Made by a program: the position numbers and the translations under genes. The notes under the pieces are model-generated. The model did not search any database. It was not told the origin of the DNA and was given only the letters and a program-made list of their open reading frames with translations. Shown piece after piece: positions 34,277 to 42,702 of a stretch of DNA of 64,000 bases (positions are counted from its first letter, which is position 1; each line of letters starts with the position of its first letter). Source of the DNA: an uncultured Caulobacterales bacterium (lineage in GTDB: Bacteria; Pseudomonadota; Alphaproteobacteria; Caulobacterales; Caulobacteraceae); assembly GCA_903837135.1 (NCBI GenBank), contig CAILTK010000119.1, positions 1 to 64,000 on the forward strand, read 5' to 3'.

Positions 34277-35734
34277 ATGCTCGATATCGGTCCATCGGCG
34301 GCGCAGGACGGCGTGCTGATCGGCGGAGAATGGCGCGCCGGTGAAGCGGCCTTGCCGGTCGAGGATCCTTCTACCGGGGAGATCGTCGGCGAGATCGCCG
34401 CGGGCGGCGCCGCCGACGTCGACGACGCGGTCGCGGCGGCCCGCGCGGCCCTCACCGGCGAATGGGGAGCCTTGTCCGCCGCCGAACGGGGCCGGGTGTT
34501 GTCGCGGATCGGCCTGCGCGTGGCCGAATGCGCCGACGAACTCGCGCGCCTGGAGGCGATCGACGTCGGCAAACCGCTGAAGCAGGCCAAGGCCGACGCC
34601 CTGGCCCTGGCGCGCTATCTCGAATTCTACGGCGGCGCCGCCGACAAACTGCACGGCGAGACCATCCCCTACCTCGACGGCTACACCGTCTTCACCCGGC
34701 GTGAGCCGCACGGGGTGACCGGCCATATCACGCCCTGGAACTACCCGATGCAGATCATCGGCCGTTCGGTGACCGCGGCCCTGGCGGTCGGTAATGCGGC
34801 GGTGCTGAAGCCGGCCGAGGAGGCGAGTCTGACCGCCCTGGCCTTCGCGCGCATCGCCAACGACTGCGGCCTGCCCAAGGGCGCGCTGAACGTGGTGGCC
34901 GGCGACGGCGAGACCGCCGGCGCCGCCCTCGCCGCCCATCCGGACGTGGACCATGTGTCGTTCACCGGCTCGTCCGCCGTCGGCGCCCTGATCCAGACCG
35001 CCGCCGCCGCCCGCGCCGCGCCGGTCACGCTCGAACTCGGGGGAAAGTCGGCCCAGCTGGTGTTCGACGACGCCGATCTCGACGCGGCCCTGCCGTTCCT
35101 GGTCAACGCCGGCGTGCAGAACGCCGGCCAGACCTGCTCGGCCGCCTCGCGCCTCCTGGTCCAGCGCGGCGTTTATGACGCCCTGCTCGAGCGGCTGGCC
35201 AGGCGCTATGGCGCGCTGCGGGTCGGCCCGGCGCTGCGGGACCTCGAGGTCGGACCGCTGATCTCCGCGCGCCAGCAAAAGATCGTGCAGGGCTATTTCG
35301 ATCTTGCCGAGGCCAGGAGCGGGATCGCCGTCGCTGCGCGAGGCCGGATCGTCGACGATGCGCCGGGCGGCGGCCACTACTTCGCCCCGGCCCTGCTGAC
35401 CGGGGTCGCGCCGTCGCACCGCCTGGCCCAGGAGGAGATCTTCGGGCCGGTGCAGGTGGTGATCCCGTTCGACGACGAGGACGAGGCGGTGGCCATCGCC
35501 AACGGCACCGCCTTCGGCCTCGTGGCCGCGGTGTGGACGCGGGACGGCGCGCGCCAGCTGCGGGTGGCGGGGCGGCTCAAGGCCGGCCAGGTGTTCGTCA
35601 ACAACTACGGCGCCGGCGGCGGGGTCGAGCTGCCGTTCGGCGGGGTCAAGCGTTCGGGCCACGGCCGCGAGAAGGGCTTCGAGGCGCTGTACGGCTTCAC
35701 GGCCCTTAAGACCGTCGCGGTCCTCCACGGATAA
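34277..35734 (+). CDS. NAD(P)-dependent aldehyde dehydrogenase
   Basis: Oxidises an aldehyde to its carboxylic acid. The ATG at 34277 follows GGAGG and gives 485 residues. The active-site set is complete: N155 (ITPWNYP), E253 (LELGGKSA) and C287 (GQTCSA), with SFTGSSAVG as cofactor loop and a C-terminal PFGGVKRSGHGREKG. First gene of an operon with an SDR and an M20 amidohydrolase. An aldehyde from the amine dehydrogenase nearby would be a plausible substrate; this is inference. Confidence 0.92.
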   Translation: MLDIGPSAAQDGVLIGGEWRAGEAALPVEDPSTGEIVGEIAAGGAADVDDAVAAARAALTGEWGALSAAERGRVLSRIGLRVAECADELARLEAIDVGKPLKQAKADALALARYLEFYGGAADKLHGETIPYLDGYTVFTRREPHGVTGHITPWNYPMQIIGRSVTAALAVGNAAVLKPAEEASLTALAFARIANDCGLPKGALNVVAGDGETAGAALAAHPDVDHVSFTGSSAVGALIQTAAAARAAPVTLELGGKSAQLVFDDADLDAALPFLVNAGVQNAGQTCSAASRLLVQRGVYDALLERLARRYGALRVGPALRDLEVGPLISARQQKIVQGYFDLAEARSGIAVAARGRIVDDAPGGGHYFAPALLTGVAPSHRLAQEEIFGPVQVVIPFDDEDEAVAIANGTAFGLVAAVWTRDGARQLRVAGRLKAGQVFVNNYGAGGGVELPFGGVKRSGHGREKGFEALYGFTALKTVAVLHG

Positions 35735-35743
35735 GGAACACGC

Positions 35744-36490
35744 ATGCGGCTCAAAGGAGAACGGGCGATCGTCACCGGCGGGGCGTCGGGCTTCGGCGCC
35801 GGCATCGTTCGCCGCTTCGTGGCGGAGGGCGCCAGGGTCGCCATCGCCGATCTCAACCCGGGCGCGGCCGAGGCGCTGGCCCGGGAGCTCGGCGAGACCT
35901 GCATCGCCGTCGCCGCCGACGTGGCCGACGCGGAGAGCGTGGCGTCCTTGTTCCAGGCGGTCGGGGCGGCCTTCGGTTCAGCGAGCATCGTCGTCAACAA
36001 CGCCGGCATGGGGGTCCGTCCCGCCCCGCTCGAGACCATGGACGAGGCTCAGTTCGAGCGGCTGATGGGGGTGAACACCCGCTCGGTCTTCCTCACCAGC
36101 CGCCATGCCGTGCCGGCGATGAAGGCGGCGGGGCGCGGGGCGATCCTCAACATCGCCTCCACCGGCGGCGTCAGCCCCCGGCCGAACCTCGCCTGGTACA
36201 ACGCCTCCAAGGGCTGGATGATCGCCGCCACCCGCGCCATGGCCGTGGAGCTGGCGCCCTTCGGCGTCCGCGTGAACGCGATCAATCCGGTGGCGGGGGA
36301 TACGCCCATGCTCGCCACCTTCATGGGCGAGGATACGCCGGAAGTGCGCGCCCGTTTTCTGGCCAGCATTCCGATTGGACGCTTCTCCACGCCCGAGGAT
36401 ATTGCCGCGGCGGCCGTCTTCCTGTGCAGTGAGGAGGCCTCGATGGTCACCGGAGTGGCCATGGAGGTGGATGGCGGCCGATGCCTGTGA
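35744..36490 (+). CDS. Short-chain dehydrogenase/reductase (SDR), classical type
   Basis: A 248-residue classical SDR, 9 bases after the aldehyde dehydrogenase stop. TGGASGFGAGIV is the cofactor motif, D/N at IADLN suggests NAD preference, NNAGMG follows, and the active site is YNASK. The C-terminal TGVAMEVDGGRCL is typical. Likely an alcohol or 3-hydroxyacyl/keto intermediate step in the same pathway as the flanking genes; exact substrate not evident. Confidence 0.9.
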   Translation: MRLKGERAIVTGGASGFGAGIVRRFVAEGARVAIADLNPGAAEALARELGETCIAVAADVADAESVASLFQAVGAAFGSASIVVNNAGMGVRPAPLETMDEAQFERLMGVNTRSVFLTSRHAVPAMKAAGRGAILNIASTGGVSPRPNLAWYNASKGWMIAATRAMAVELAPFGVRVNAINPVAGDTPMLATFMGEDTPEVRARFLASIPIGRFSTPEDIAAAAVFLCSEEASMVTGVAMEVDGGRCL

Positions 36491-36527
36491 CCTCTCAGGC
36501 TTCGGCATCGAAAGGGAGTGCTGTCTG

Positions 36528-37826
36528 ATGCCCGATTCCGCCGCCGCCTTTCCATCGATGGACCCGGTGCTGGCGCTGATCGACGGCCGCGAGGACGAGC
36601 TCGTCGCCCTGACCCAGGACCTGATCCGCATACCGACGATCAATCCGCCCGGAGACTTCTATCGGCCCTGCGCCGAGCTGATCGGCGAGCGGCTGCGCAA
36701 GCGCGGCTTCGAGGTGACGTATCTGCGCGCCGAAGGGACGCCCGGCGACAGCGACCGGTATCCGCGCATCAACGTGGTGGCGCGCTGGGAGAGCGGCCGA
36801 GCTGGACCTTGCGTCCACTTCAACAGCCATATCGACGTGGTCGAGCCCGGCGCCGGCTGGACCGTGGATCCGTTCGGCGGCGTGCTGAAGGACGGCAGGG
36901 TCTACGGCCGCGGCGCCTGCGACATGAAGGGCGGGCTGGCCGCCTCGATGATCGCCATAGAGGCCCTGATCGATTCCGGCGTGGAGCTGCCGGGCGCCAT
37001 CGAGATCTCCGGCACCGCCGACGAGGAATCCGGCGGCTATGGCGGCGTCGCCTGGCTGGCGGAACGCGGCTGGTTCTCGCCGCCGCGGGTCGATCATGTG
37101 ATCATTCCCGAGCCGCTCAACGTCGACCGCGTCTGCATCGGCCACCGCGGCGTCTGGTGGGCGGAGATCGAGACCAAGGGGCGGATCGCCCACGGCTCCA
37201 TGCCCTTCCTCGGCGACAGCGCCATCCGCCACATGAGCGCGGTGCTCGAGAAATTCGAGCACGAGCTCTACCCCGCGCTCGGCGAGCGTCATTCGCAGAT
37301 GCCCGTGGCGCCCGACGGCGCGCGCACCTCCAGTCTCAACATCAACTCCCTGCACGGCGGCCAGGGCGAGGACTTCCTCGGCCTGCCGGCGCCGCTGGTG
37401 GCCGACAGCTGCCGGATGATCATCGACCGGCGCTTCCTGATCGAAGAGTCGCTCGAGGACGTGAAGGGCGAGGTGACGGATCTGCTGGAGACCCTGGTCC
37501 GCGACCGTCCGGGCTTCACCTACGGCCTGCGCGAGCTGTTCGCGGTGGCCCCGACCATGGCCGACCGCGACGGACCGGTCGCCACCGCCACCGCCGAGGC
37601 CATTCGCCGGGTGCTCGGCCGGCCCGCGCAGTTCATCTGCTCGCCCGGCACCTACGACCAGAAGCACGTGGACCGGATCGGCAAGCTGAAGGACTGCATC
37701 GCCTACGGCCCGGGCGTGCTCGATCTGGCCCACCAGCCCGACGAATGGGTCGGCGTCGACGACATGATCGCCTCGGCCAAGGTGATGGCGCTGGCCGCGG
37801 CCGCCCTGCTCGCGCGCCAGGGCTGA
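36528..37826 (+). CDS. M20 family metallopeptidase/amidohydrolase (ArgE/DapE/ACY1-like)
   Basis: Zinc-dependent deacylase or desuccinylase, 432 residues from the ATG at 36528 (AGGGAG before it; the frame is open upstream inside the SDR gene). Zinc/catalytic motifs in order: HFNSHIDVV, GRGACDMKGG, and GTADEESGGYGG with the catalytic Glu pair; the late His is likely within the DQKHVDRIG or nearby segment. It ends the ALDH-SDR-M20 operon. It could release an amine or amino acid from an N-acyl compound that the other enzymes then oxidise. Confidence 0.88.
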   Translation: MPDSAAAFPSMDPVLALIDGREDELVALTQDLIRIPTINPPGDFYRPCAELIGERLRKRGFEVTYLRAEGTPGDSDRYPRINVVARWESGRAGPCVHFNSHIDVVEPGAGWTVDPFGGVLKDGRVYGRGACDMKGGLAASMIAIEALIDSGVELPGAIEISGTADEESGGYGGVAWLAERGWFSPPRVDHVIIPEPLNVDRVCIGHRGVWWAEIETKGRIAHGSMPFLGDSAIRHMSAVLEKFEHELYPALGERHSQMPVAPDGARTSSLNINSLHGGQGEDFLGLPAPLVADSCRMIIDRRFLIEESLEDVKGEVTDLLETLVRDRPGFTYGLRELFAVAPTMADRDGPVATATAEAIRRVLGRPAQFICSPGTYDQKHVDRIGKLKDCIAYGPGVLDLAHQPDEWVGVDDMIASAKVMALAAAALLARQG

Positions 37827-37989
37827 CGCGCCCCAACCGGGAGCCGCAACCGGACGGCTGGACCGGAGGCGCATGGGGCTTGCCAAGCGTCTCTGCTGAC
37901 ACGATCTGACGTCGAGTTCAGGAACAGTGTCGCCCCAGACCCGTTAGCCGTAACCGGCCCTCAACCCGCCCCTCTCGACGGAACGCCTC

Positions 37990-39294
37990 ATGGATGGCCC
38001 CCACGGCGCACAGCGCCAAAGCGACGCTGCGGCGCGCCGCGACCGCGCGTCGCTGGCGGACCGCTACCGCCGCATCCGCGCGGCGACGACGGACCTGGCG
38101 CGCGACCTGACGCCCGAGGACGCGCAGATCCAATCGATGCCCGACGCCAGTCCGGCGAAATGGCATCTGGCGCACACCGCCTGGTTCTTCGAGACCTTTC
38201 TGCTCCAGCCGTTCGCGGCCGACTATGCGCCGTTCGATCCCGCCTTCGGCTATCTGTTCAACTCCTATTACGAGGCGGTCGGCCCGCGGCACGCGAGGCC
38301 CCAGCGGGGGCTGGTCACCCGCCCGTCGCTGGAGCAGGTGAAGGCCTATCGCGCCCATGTGGACGCGGCGATGGCGGCGCTGTTCGAGGGGGCTTCCGAC
38401 GACGCCTGGGCGCAGGCCGAACCGCTGATCGCCCTCGGCCTGCATCACGAGCAGCAGCATCAGGAGCTGATCCTGATGGACATCAAGCACGCCTTTTCCT
38501 GCAATCCGACCGAGCCCGCATTCCGCGCGCGGTCGGTGGACGCCGCGGGCGCGCCCGCGGCGCCCGGTTGGATCGCGTTCGACGGCGGCCTGCGCCGGAT
38601 CGGCCACGAGGGCGAGGCCTTCGCCTTCGACAACGAGGGGCCGCGGCACAAGGTGTGGCTCGAGCCGTTCCGCCTCGCCGATCGTCCGGCCACGGCCGGC
38701 GACTACGCCGCCTTCATCGCCGACGGCGGCTACCGCCGGCCCGAACTCTGGCTGTCCGACGGGTGGGGCGCCGTGCAGCGCAACGCCTGGGCCGCGCCCC
38801 TCTACTGGAGCGCCGAGGCGGAGGGCGGCTGGTCGGTCTTCACCCTGTCGGGCCGCAGGCCGGTGGATCCGGCTGAACCCGTCTGCCACCTCTCCTTCTA
38901 CGAGGCGGACGCCTTCGCCCGCTGGTCCGGCGCCCGGCTGCCGACCGAGGCGGAGTGGGAGGTGGCGGCGGAGAGCGCGATCGCGGAGGACGGCTTCGTC
39001 GAGGACGGGCGCCTGCATCCCGCGCCGGCCGGCGCGGCCGGCGGCGCGGGGCCGCGGCAGATGTTCGGTCAGGTCTGGGAATGGACCGCGAGCGCCTACC
39101 TGCCCTATCCGGGGTTCAAGCCGGCCGAAGGCGCGGTGGGCGAGTACAACGGCAAGTTCATGTCCGGCCAGATGGTGCTGCGCGGCGGCGCCTGCGTGAC
39201 ACCGCGCGACCACGTCCGCGCCAGCTACCGAAACTTTTTTCCCCCGGAGGCCCGCTGGGCCTTCTCCGGCGTGAGGCTCGCCCGCGATGCTTGA
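37990..39294 (+). CDS. egtB: Ergothioneine biosynthesis sulfoxide synthase EgtB
   Basis: Non-haem iron enzyme joining hercynine with gamma-glutamylcysteine or cysteine to form the sulfoxide precursor of ergothioneine. The 434-residue protein has an N-terminal DinB-like domain with the iron-binding histidines (H62 in LAHTAWFFE; HEQQH at 153-157) and a C-terminal FGE-sulfatase domain (LRRIGHEGEAFAFDNEGPRH; LPTEAEWEVAAE; VWEWTASAY; RGGACVTPRDHVRASYRNFF). It overlaps egtD by 8 bases. No egtA, egtC or egtE is seen, as is common in two-gene proteobacterial pathways. Confidence 0.94.
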   Translation: MDGPHGAQRQSDAAARRDRASLADRYRRIRAATTDLARDLTPEDAQIQSMPDASPAKWHLAHTAWFFETFLLQPFAADYAPFDPAFGYLFNSYYEAVGPRHARPQRGLVTRPSLEQVKAYRAHVDAAMAALFEGASDDAWAQAEPLIALGLHHEQQHQELILMDIKHAFSCNPTEPAFRARSVDAAGAPAAPGWIAFDGGLRRIGHEGEAFAFDNEGPRHKVWLEPFRLADRPATAGDYAAFIADGGYRRPELWLSDGWGAVQRNAWAAPLYWSAEAEGGWSVFTLSGRRPVDPAEPVCHLSFYEADAFARWSGARLPTEAEWEVAAESAIAEDGFVEDGRLHPAPAGAAGGAGPRQMFGQVWEWTASAYLPYPGFKPAEGAVGEYNGKFMSGQMVLRGGACVTPRDHVRASYRNFFPPEARWAFSGVRLARDA

Positions 39295-40255
39295 TCTCGT
39301 TACCCCCGTGCAAGGCCGCGTCGCCTTCTACGACCTGTCGCGCAAACAGGAGAGCTTCGCCGAGGCGGTGGTCGCCGGCCTGTCGCGCACGCCAAAATCG
39401 ATCCCGTCGCACTTCCTCTACGACGCCCAGGGTTCGGCCCTGTTCGACCGGATCTGCGCGCTGCCGGAATACTATCCGACCCGGACGGAGATGAGGATCC
39501 TGGCGCAGAGCGCGCCGGCGATCGCCCGGCTGGTCGGCCCCGAGGCCACCCTGATCGAGCTCGGCTCGGGCTCCAGCGTCAAGGTGCGCCTGTTGCTGGA
39601 TGCGATGACCGCGCCGTCGGCCTATGTGCCGATCGACGTCTCGGGAGAGCACCTTCTGGCCGCGGCCGAGGCGCTGGCCGCCGATTATCCGGGTCTGGCG
39701 GTCGCCGCCATCTGCGCCGACTACGGCGACACCTTCCCCCTGCCGGAGACGCCCGGCCGAGGACGGCAGGTCGCCTTCTTCCCCGGGTCGACGATCGGCA
39801 ATCTCGAGCCGGACGACGCCGAACGCTTCCTTTCAGGGTGGGCGCGGAGCGGGGTCGACATGATCGTCGGCGTCGATCTGGTGAAGAGCCGCGACGTCCT
39901 CGAACCGGCCTATGACGACGCCGAGGGGGTGACGGCGGCCTTCTCGCTGAACCTTCTGGCCCGCGCCAACCGCGAGCTTTCGGCCGACTTCGACCTTTCG
40001 GCCTTCGCCCATCGCTCCCGCTGGGACGAAGAGAGCAGCCGGATCGAGATCGGGATCGAGAGTCTGAAGGATCAGATCGTGCGCGCCGCGGGCCACAGCT
40101 TCCGCTTCGCCGCCGGCGAGCGGATCGAGACCGAACACTCTTACAAGTACCCGGTGGCGGGATTCCAGGCCATGGCCGGACGCGCCGGTTATCGGCCTGA
40201 AGCGGTGTGGGTCGATCCGGACCAGCTGTTCAGCGTCCACTACCTCAAGGCCTGA
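39287..40255 (+). CDS. egtD: L-histidine N(alpha)-methyltransferase EgtD
   Basis: SAM-dependent enzyme that trimethylates histidine to hercynine, the first step of ergothioneine synthesis. The length of 322 residues is that of EgtD. Recognisable segments are IPSHFLYDAQGSALFDRIC, LPEYYPTRTEMRIL, the SAM motif LIELGSGSSVKVRLLLD, FFPGSTIGNLEP and the C-terminal EHSYKYPVAGFQAMA. The ATG lies inside the end of egtB, so the two are coupled. ABC transporter genes follow after 56 bases. Confidence 0.95.
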   Translation: MLDLVTPVQGRVAFYDLSRKQESFAEAVVAGLSRTPKSIPSHFLYDAQGSALFDRICALPEYYPTRTEMRILAQSAPAIARLVGPEATLIELGSGSSVKVRLLLDAMTAPSAYVPIDVSGEHLLAAAEALAADYPGLAVAAICADYGDTFPLPETPGRGRQVAFFPGSTIGNLEPDDAERFLSGWARSGVDMIVGVDLVKSRDVLEPAYDDAEGVTAAFSLNLLARANRELSADFDLSAFAHRSRWDEESSRIEIGIESLKDQIVRAAGHSFRFAAGERIETEHSYKYPVAGFQAMAGRAGYRPEAVWVDPDQLFSVHYLKA

Positions 40256-40311
40256 ATCGTTTGCCGTGCTATCTGCGTCGGCGGGATTCACCTGCACGGG
40301 GCGCTTGACGG

Positions 40312-41088
40312 ATGGACGCGGGGGCCGGGGTCGAGATCGACGGGGTGCTGAAGGCCTACGGGTCGATGATCGCGGTCGATCACGTCTCGCTCAGCCTGCC
40401 GCAGGGTCAGTTCGTCGCCCTCGTCGGCGCCTCGGGATCCGGCAAGACCACCCTGCTCAAGACCGTCAACCGGCTGATCGAGCCCGACGCGGGCGCCGTT
40501 CGGATCGGGGGCGAGGCGGTCATGGCGGCCGACCCAGCGACCCTGCGCCGCCGCATCGGCTATGTCTTCCAGGGCGTCGGCCTGTTTCCGCACCTGACGG
40601 TCGGTGAGAACATCGCCATGGTCCCGAGCCTGCTGGGCTGGCCGAAGGCTGAGATCGCCGCCCGGATCGCCGAACTGCTCGATCTCGTGGACCTGCCGCA
40701 GGCCCTCGCCGGCCGCCGCCCCGGCGCGCTTTCGGGGGGCCAGCAGCAGAGGGTGGGCGTCGCCCGCGCGCTCGCCGCCCGGCCGAAGCTCATGCTGATG
40801 GACGAGCCGTTCGGCGCGCTGGACCCGGTCACCCGCGATGCGCTCGGCCAGGCCTATCGCAAGCTCCACGAGGAGCTCGGCCTGACCACGCTGATGGTGA
40901 CCCACGACGTGCAGGAGGCGGTGCTGCTGGCCGACCGGATCGTGGTGATGAAGGCGGGCCGGGTGCTGGCCGACGACACGCCCCGCGCCCTGATGCGCGG
41001 GCATCCGGATCCCGACGTCGAAGCGCTGATCGCCACGCCGCGCCGCCAGGCGGAGCGGGTGCGGGCCCTCATGGAGGGCGCGGCGTGA
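40312..41088 (+). CDS. ABC transporter ATP-binding protein, OpuC/EgtV-like
   Basis: ATPase for the fused permease/binding protein that follows. The 258-residue protein has Walker A GASGSGKTT, signature [15 protein letters not shown], Walker B LMLMDEPFGALD and the switch His MVTHDVQEA. It resembles quaternary-amine importer ATPases (ProV/OpuCA) but lacks the C-terminal CBS domains. Its TGA overlaps the GTG of the next gene, and it lies 56 bases after egtD. By this context I suggest it energises ergothioneine or related betaine uptake (EgtV role). Confidence 0.88.
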   Translation: MDAGAGVEIDGVLKAYGSMIAVDHVSLSLPQGQFVALVGASGSGKTTLLKTVNRLIEPDAGAVRIGGEAVMAADPATLRRRIGYVFQGVGLFPHLTVGENIAMVPSLLGWPKAEIAARIAELLDLVDLPQALAGRRPGALSGGQQQRVGVARALAARPKLMLMDEPFGALDPVTRDALGQAYRKLHEELGLTTLMVTHDVQEAVLLADRIVVMKAGRVLADDTPRALMRGHPDPDVEALIATPRRQAERVRALMEGAA

Positions 41089-42632
41089 GCCCGCAGGTCG
41101 CCGCCGCCTTCGCCGTCCTGCCGCGCTACCTCGGCTGGCATGTGGCCCTGTCCGCCTCCGCCCTCATCTTGGGTCTGCTGATCGGGCTGCCGCTGGCGGT
41201 GGCGGCCGTCCGGGCGCCGCGGCTGCGCTGGGTCTCGCTGACGCTGGCGTCGCTGGTGCAGACCATTCCCAGCCTGGCCTTGCTCGCCCTGTTCTATCCC
41301 CTGCTGCTGGCGATCTCGACCGCCCTGGCGCCCCTGCACGTCAAGCTGCCGGCGCTGGGGTTCCTGCCGTCGCTGCTGGCCCTGACCCTCTACTCGATCC
41401 TGCCGATCCTGCGGAACACGGTCGCCGGCCTGCGCGGCCTGGACCCGGCCGTGGTGGAGGCGGCCGACGGCCTGGGCATGACCTGGAGCCAGAAGCTGGT
41501 GCGGGTCGAGGCGCCCCTGGCGGCGCCGGTGGCCATGGCCGGGGTGCGCACCGCCGCGGTGTGGACCATCGGCGCGGCCACCCTGTCCACGCCGGTCGGG
41601 CAGACCAGCCTCGGCGACTACATCTTCTCGGGCCTGCAGACCGAGAACTGGGTCTTCGTCCTGTTCGGCTGCGCGGCGTCGGCCGTGCTGGCGATCTCCG
41701 TCGACCAGCTGCTCGGCCTGATCGAGGTCGGGCTCGAGCGACGCGACCTGCGCCGGGTCGGGATCGGCGCGATCGCCCTCGTGATCGGCGCCGCCGCGGC
41801 CCTCCTGCCGCTGCTCGGCGGTGGGGGCCCGAAGGACCGCTATGTGGTCGGGGCCAAGAACTTCTCCGAGCAGTTCATCCTGGCCGAGCTGATCTCCGAC
41901 CGGCTGCGTTCGGCGGGCGCGAGCGTCGAGACCAAGCAGGGCCTGGGCTCGGTGGTGGCCTTCCGCGCCCTGCAGTCCAACGACGTCGACGTCTATGTCG
42001 ACTATTCGGGCACCCTCTGGGCCAATGTGCTGCACCGGACCGACATCCCGCCCCGGGCCGCCCTGCTGGCGGAGCTGACGCGTGAGCTGAAGTCGAGATA
42101 CGGGGTCACGGTGCTGGGATCGCTCGGCTTCGAGAACGCCTACGCCCTGGCCATGAAGGCCGACCGGGCCCGCGCGCTCGGCGTCACCTCGCTGGACGAC
42201 CTTTCCGGCCGCGCCGGCCAGCTCAACCTCGGCGCCGACCTGGAATTCCTGTCGCGGCCGGAGTGGGCCGGGCTGCAGAAGGCCTATGGCCTGTCGTTCA
42301 GGAGCCAGCGGTCGTACAACCCGACCTTCATGTACCGCGCCATCGAGGGCGGCGAGGCGGACGTGATCTCCGCCTTTTCGTCCGACGGGCGGATCGCCGC
42401 CGACCATCTCGTCACCCTGTCCGACCCCAAGGGGGCTGTCCCTGCGTATGACGCGGTGGTGCTGATCTCGCCGAAGCGGGCCGGCGACCGGCGGCTGATC
42501 GCGGCGCTGACGCCCTTGATCGGGGCCATACCGGTCGAGCGCATGCGCGCGGCCAACCTCACCGTCGATCGCGACGCCGACAAGAAGACCCCGGCGCAAG
42601 CCGCGCAGGCGCTCGCGGCCGCGATCCGCTGA
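41085..42632 (+). CDS. Fused ABC permease/substrate-binding protein, OpuC/EgtU-like
   Basis: A 515-residue fusion. Residues 1-245 are a permease with about six membrane segments and the coupling loop VVEAADGLGMTWSQKLVRVE; residues ~251-515 are a periplasmic OpuAC-type binding domain beginning DRYVVGAKNFSEQFILAEL, with DVYVDYSGTLWANVL and SYNPTFMYRAIEGGEADVIS. This architecture is that of choline/glycine-betaine systems and of the recently described ergothioneine importer EgtU. Since ergothioneine is a betaine and egtBD lie directly upstream, an EgtU role is likely; ligand residues were not checked. GTG start is coupled to the ATPase. Confidence 0.88.
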   Translation: MSPQVAAAFAVLPRYLGWHVALSASALILGLLIGLPLAVAAVRAPRLRWVSLTLASLVQTIPSLALLALFYPLLLAISTALAPLHVKLPALGFLPSLLALTLYSILPILRNTVAGLRGLDPAVVEAADGLGMTWSQKLVRVEAPLAAPVAMAGVRTAAVWTIGAATLSTPVGQTSLGDYIFSGLQTENWVFVLFGCAASAVLAISVDQLLGLIEVGLERRDLRRVGIGAIALVIGAAAALLPLLGGGGPKDRYVVGAKNFSEQFILAELISDRLRSAGASVETKQGLGSVVAFRALQSNDVDVYVDYSGTLWANVLHRTDIPPRAALLAELTRELKSRYGVTVLGSLGFENAYALAMKADRARALGVTSLDDLSGRAGQLNLGADLEFLSRPEWAGLQKAYGLSFRSQRSYNPTFMYRAIEGGEADVISAFSSDGRIAADHLVTLSDPKGAVPAYDAVVLISPKRAGDRRLIAALTPLIGAIPVERMRAANLTVDRDADKKTPAQAAQALAAAIR

Positions 42633-42702
42633 CCCTTGCCTGAGGCGCGCCCTCGGGCCTAACCTCGCGGCAAAACATACCAGGTCTTCAGGAGGATGCG
42701 TC

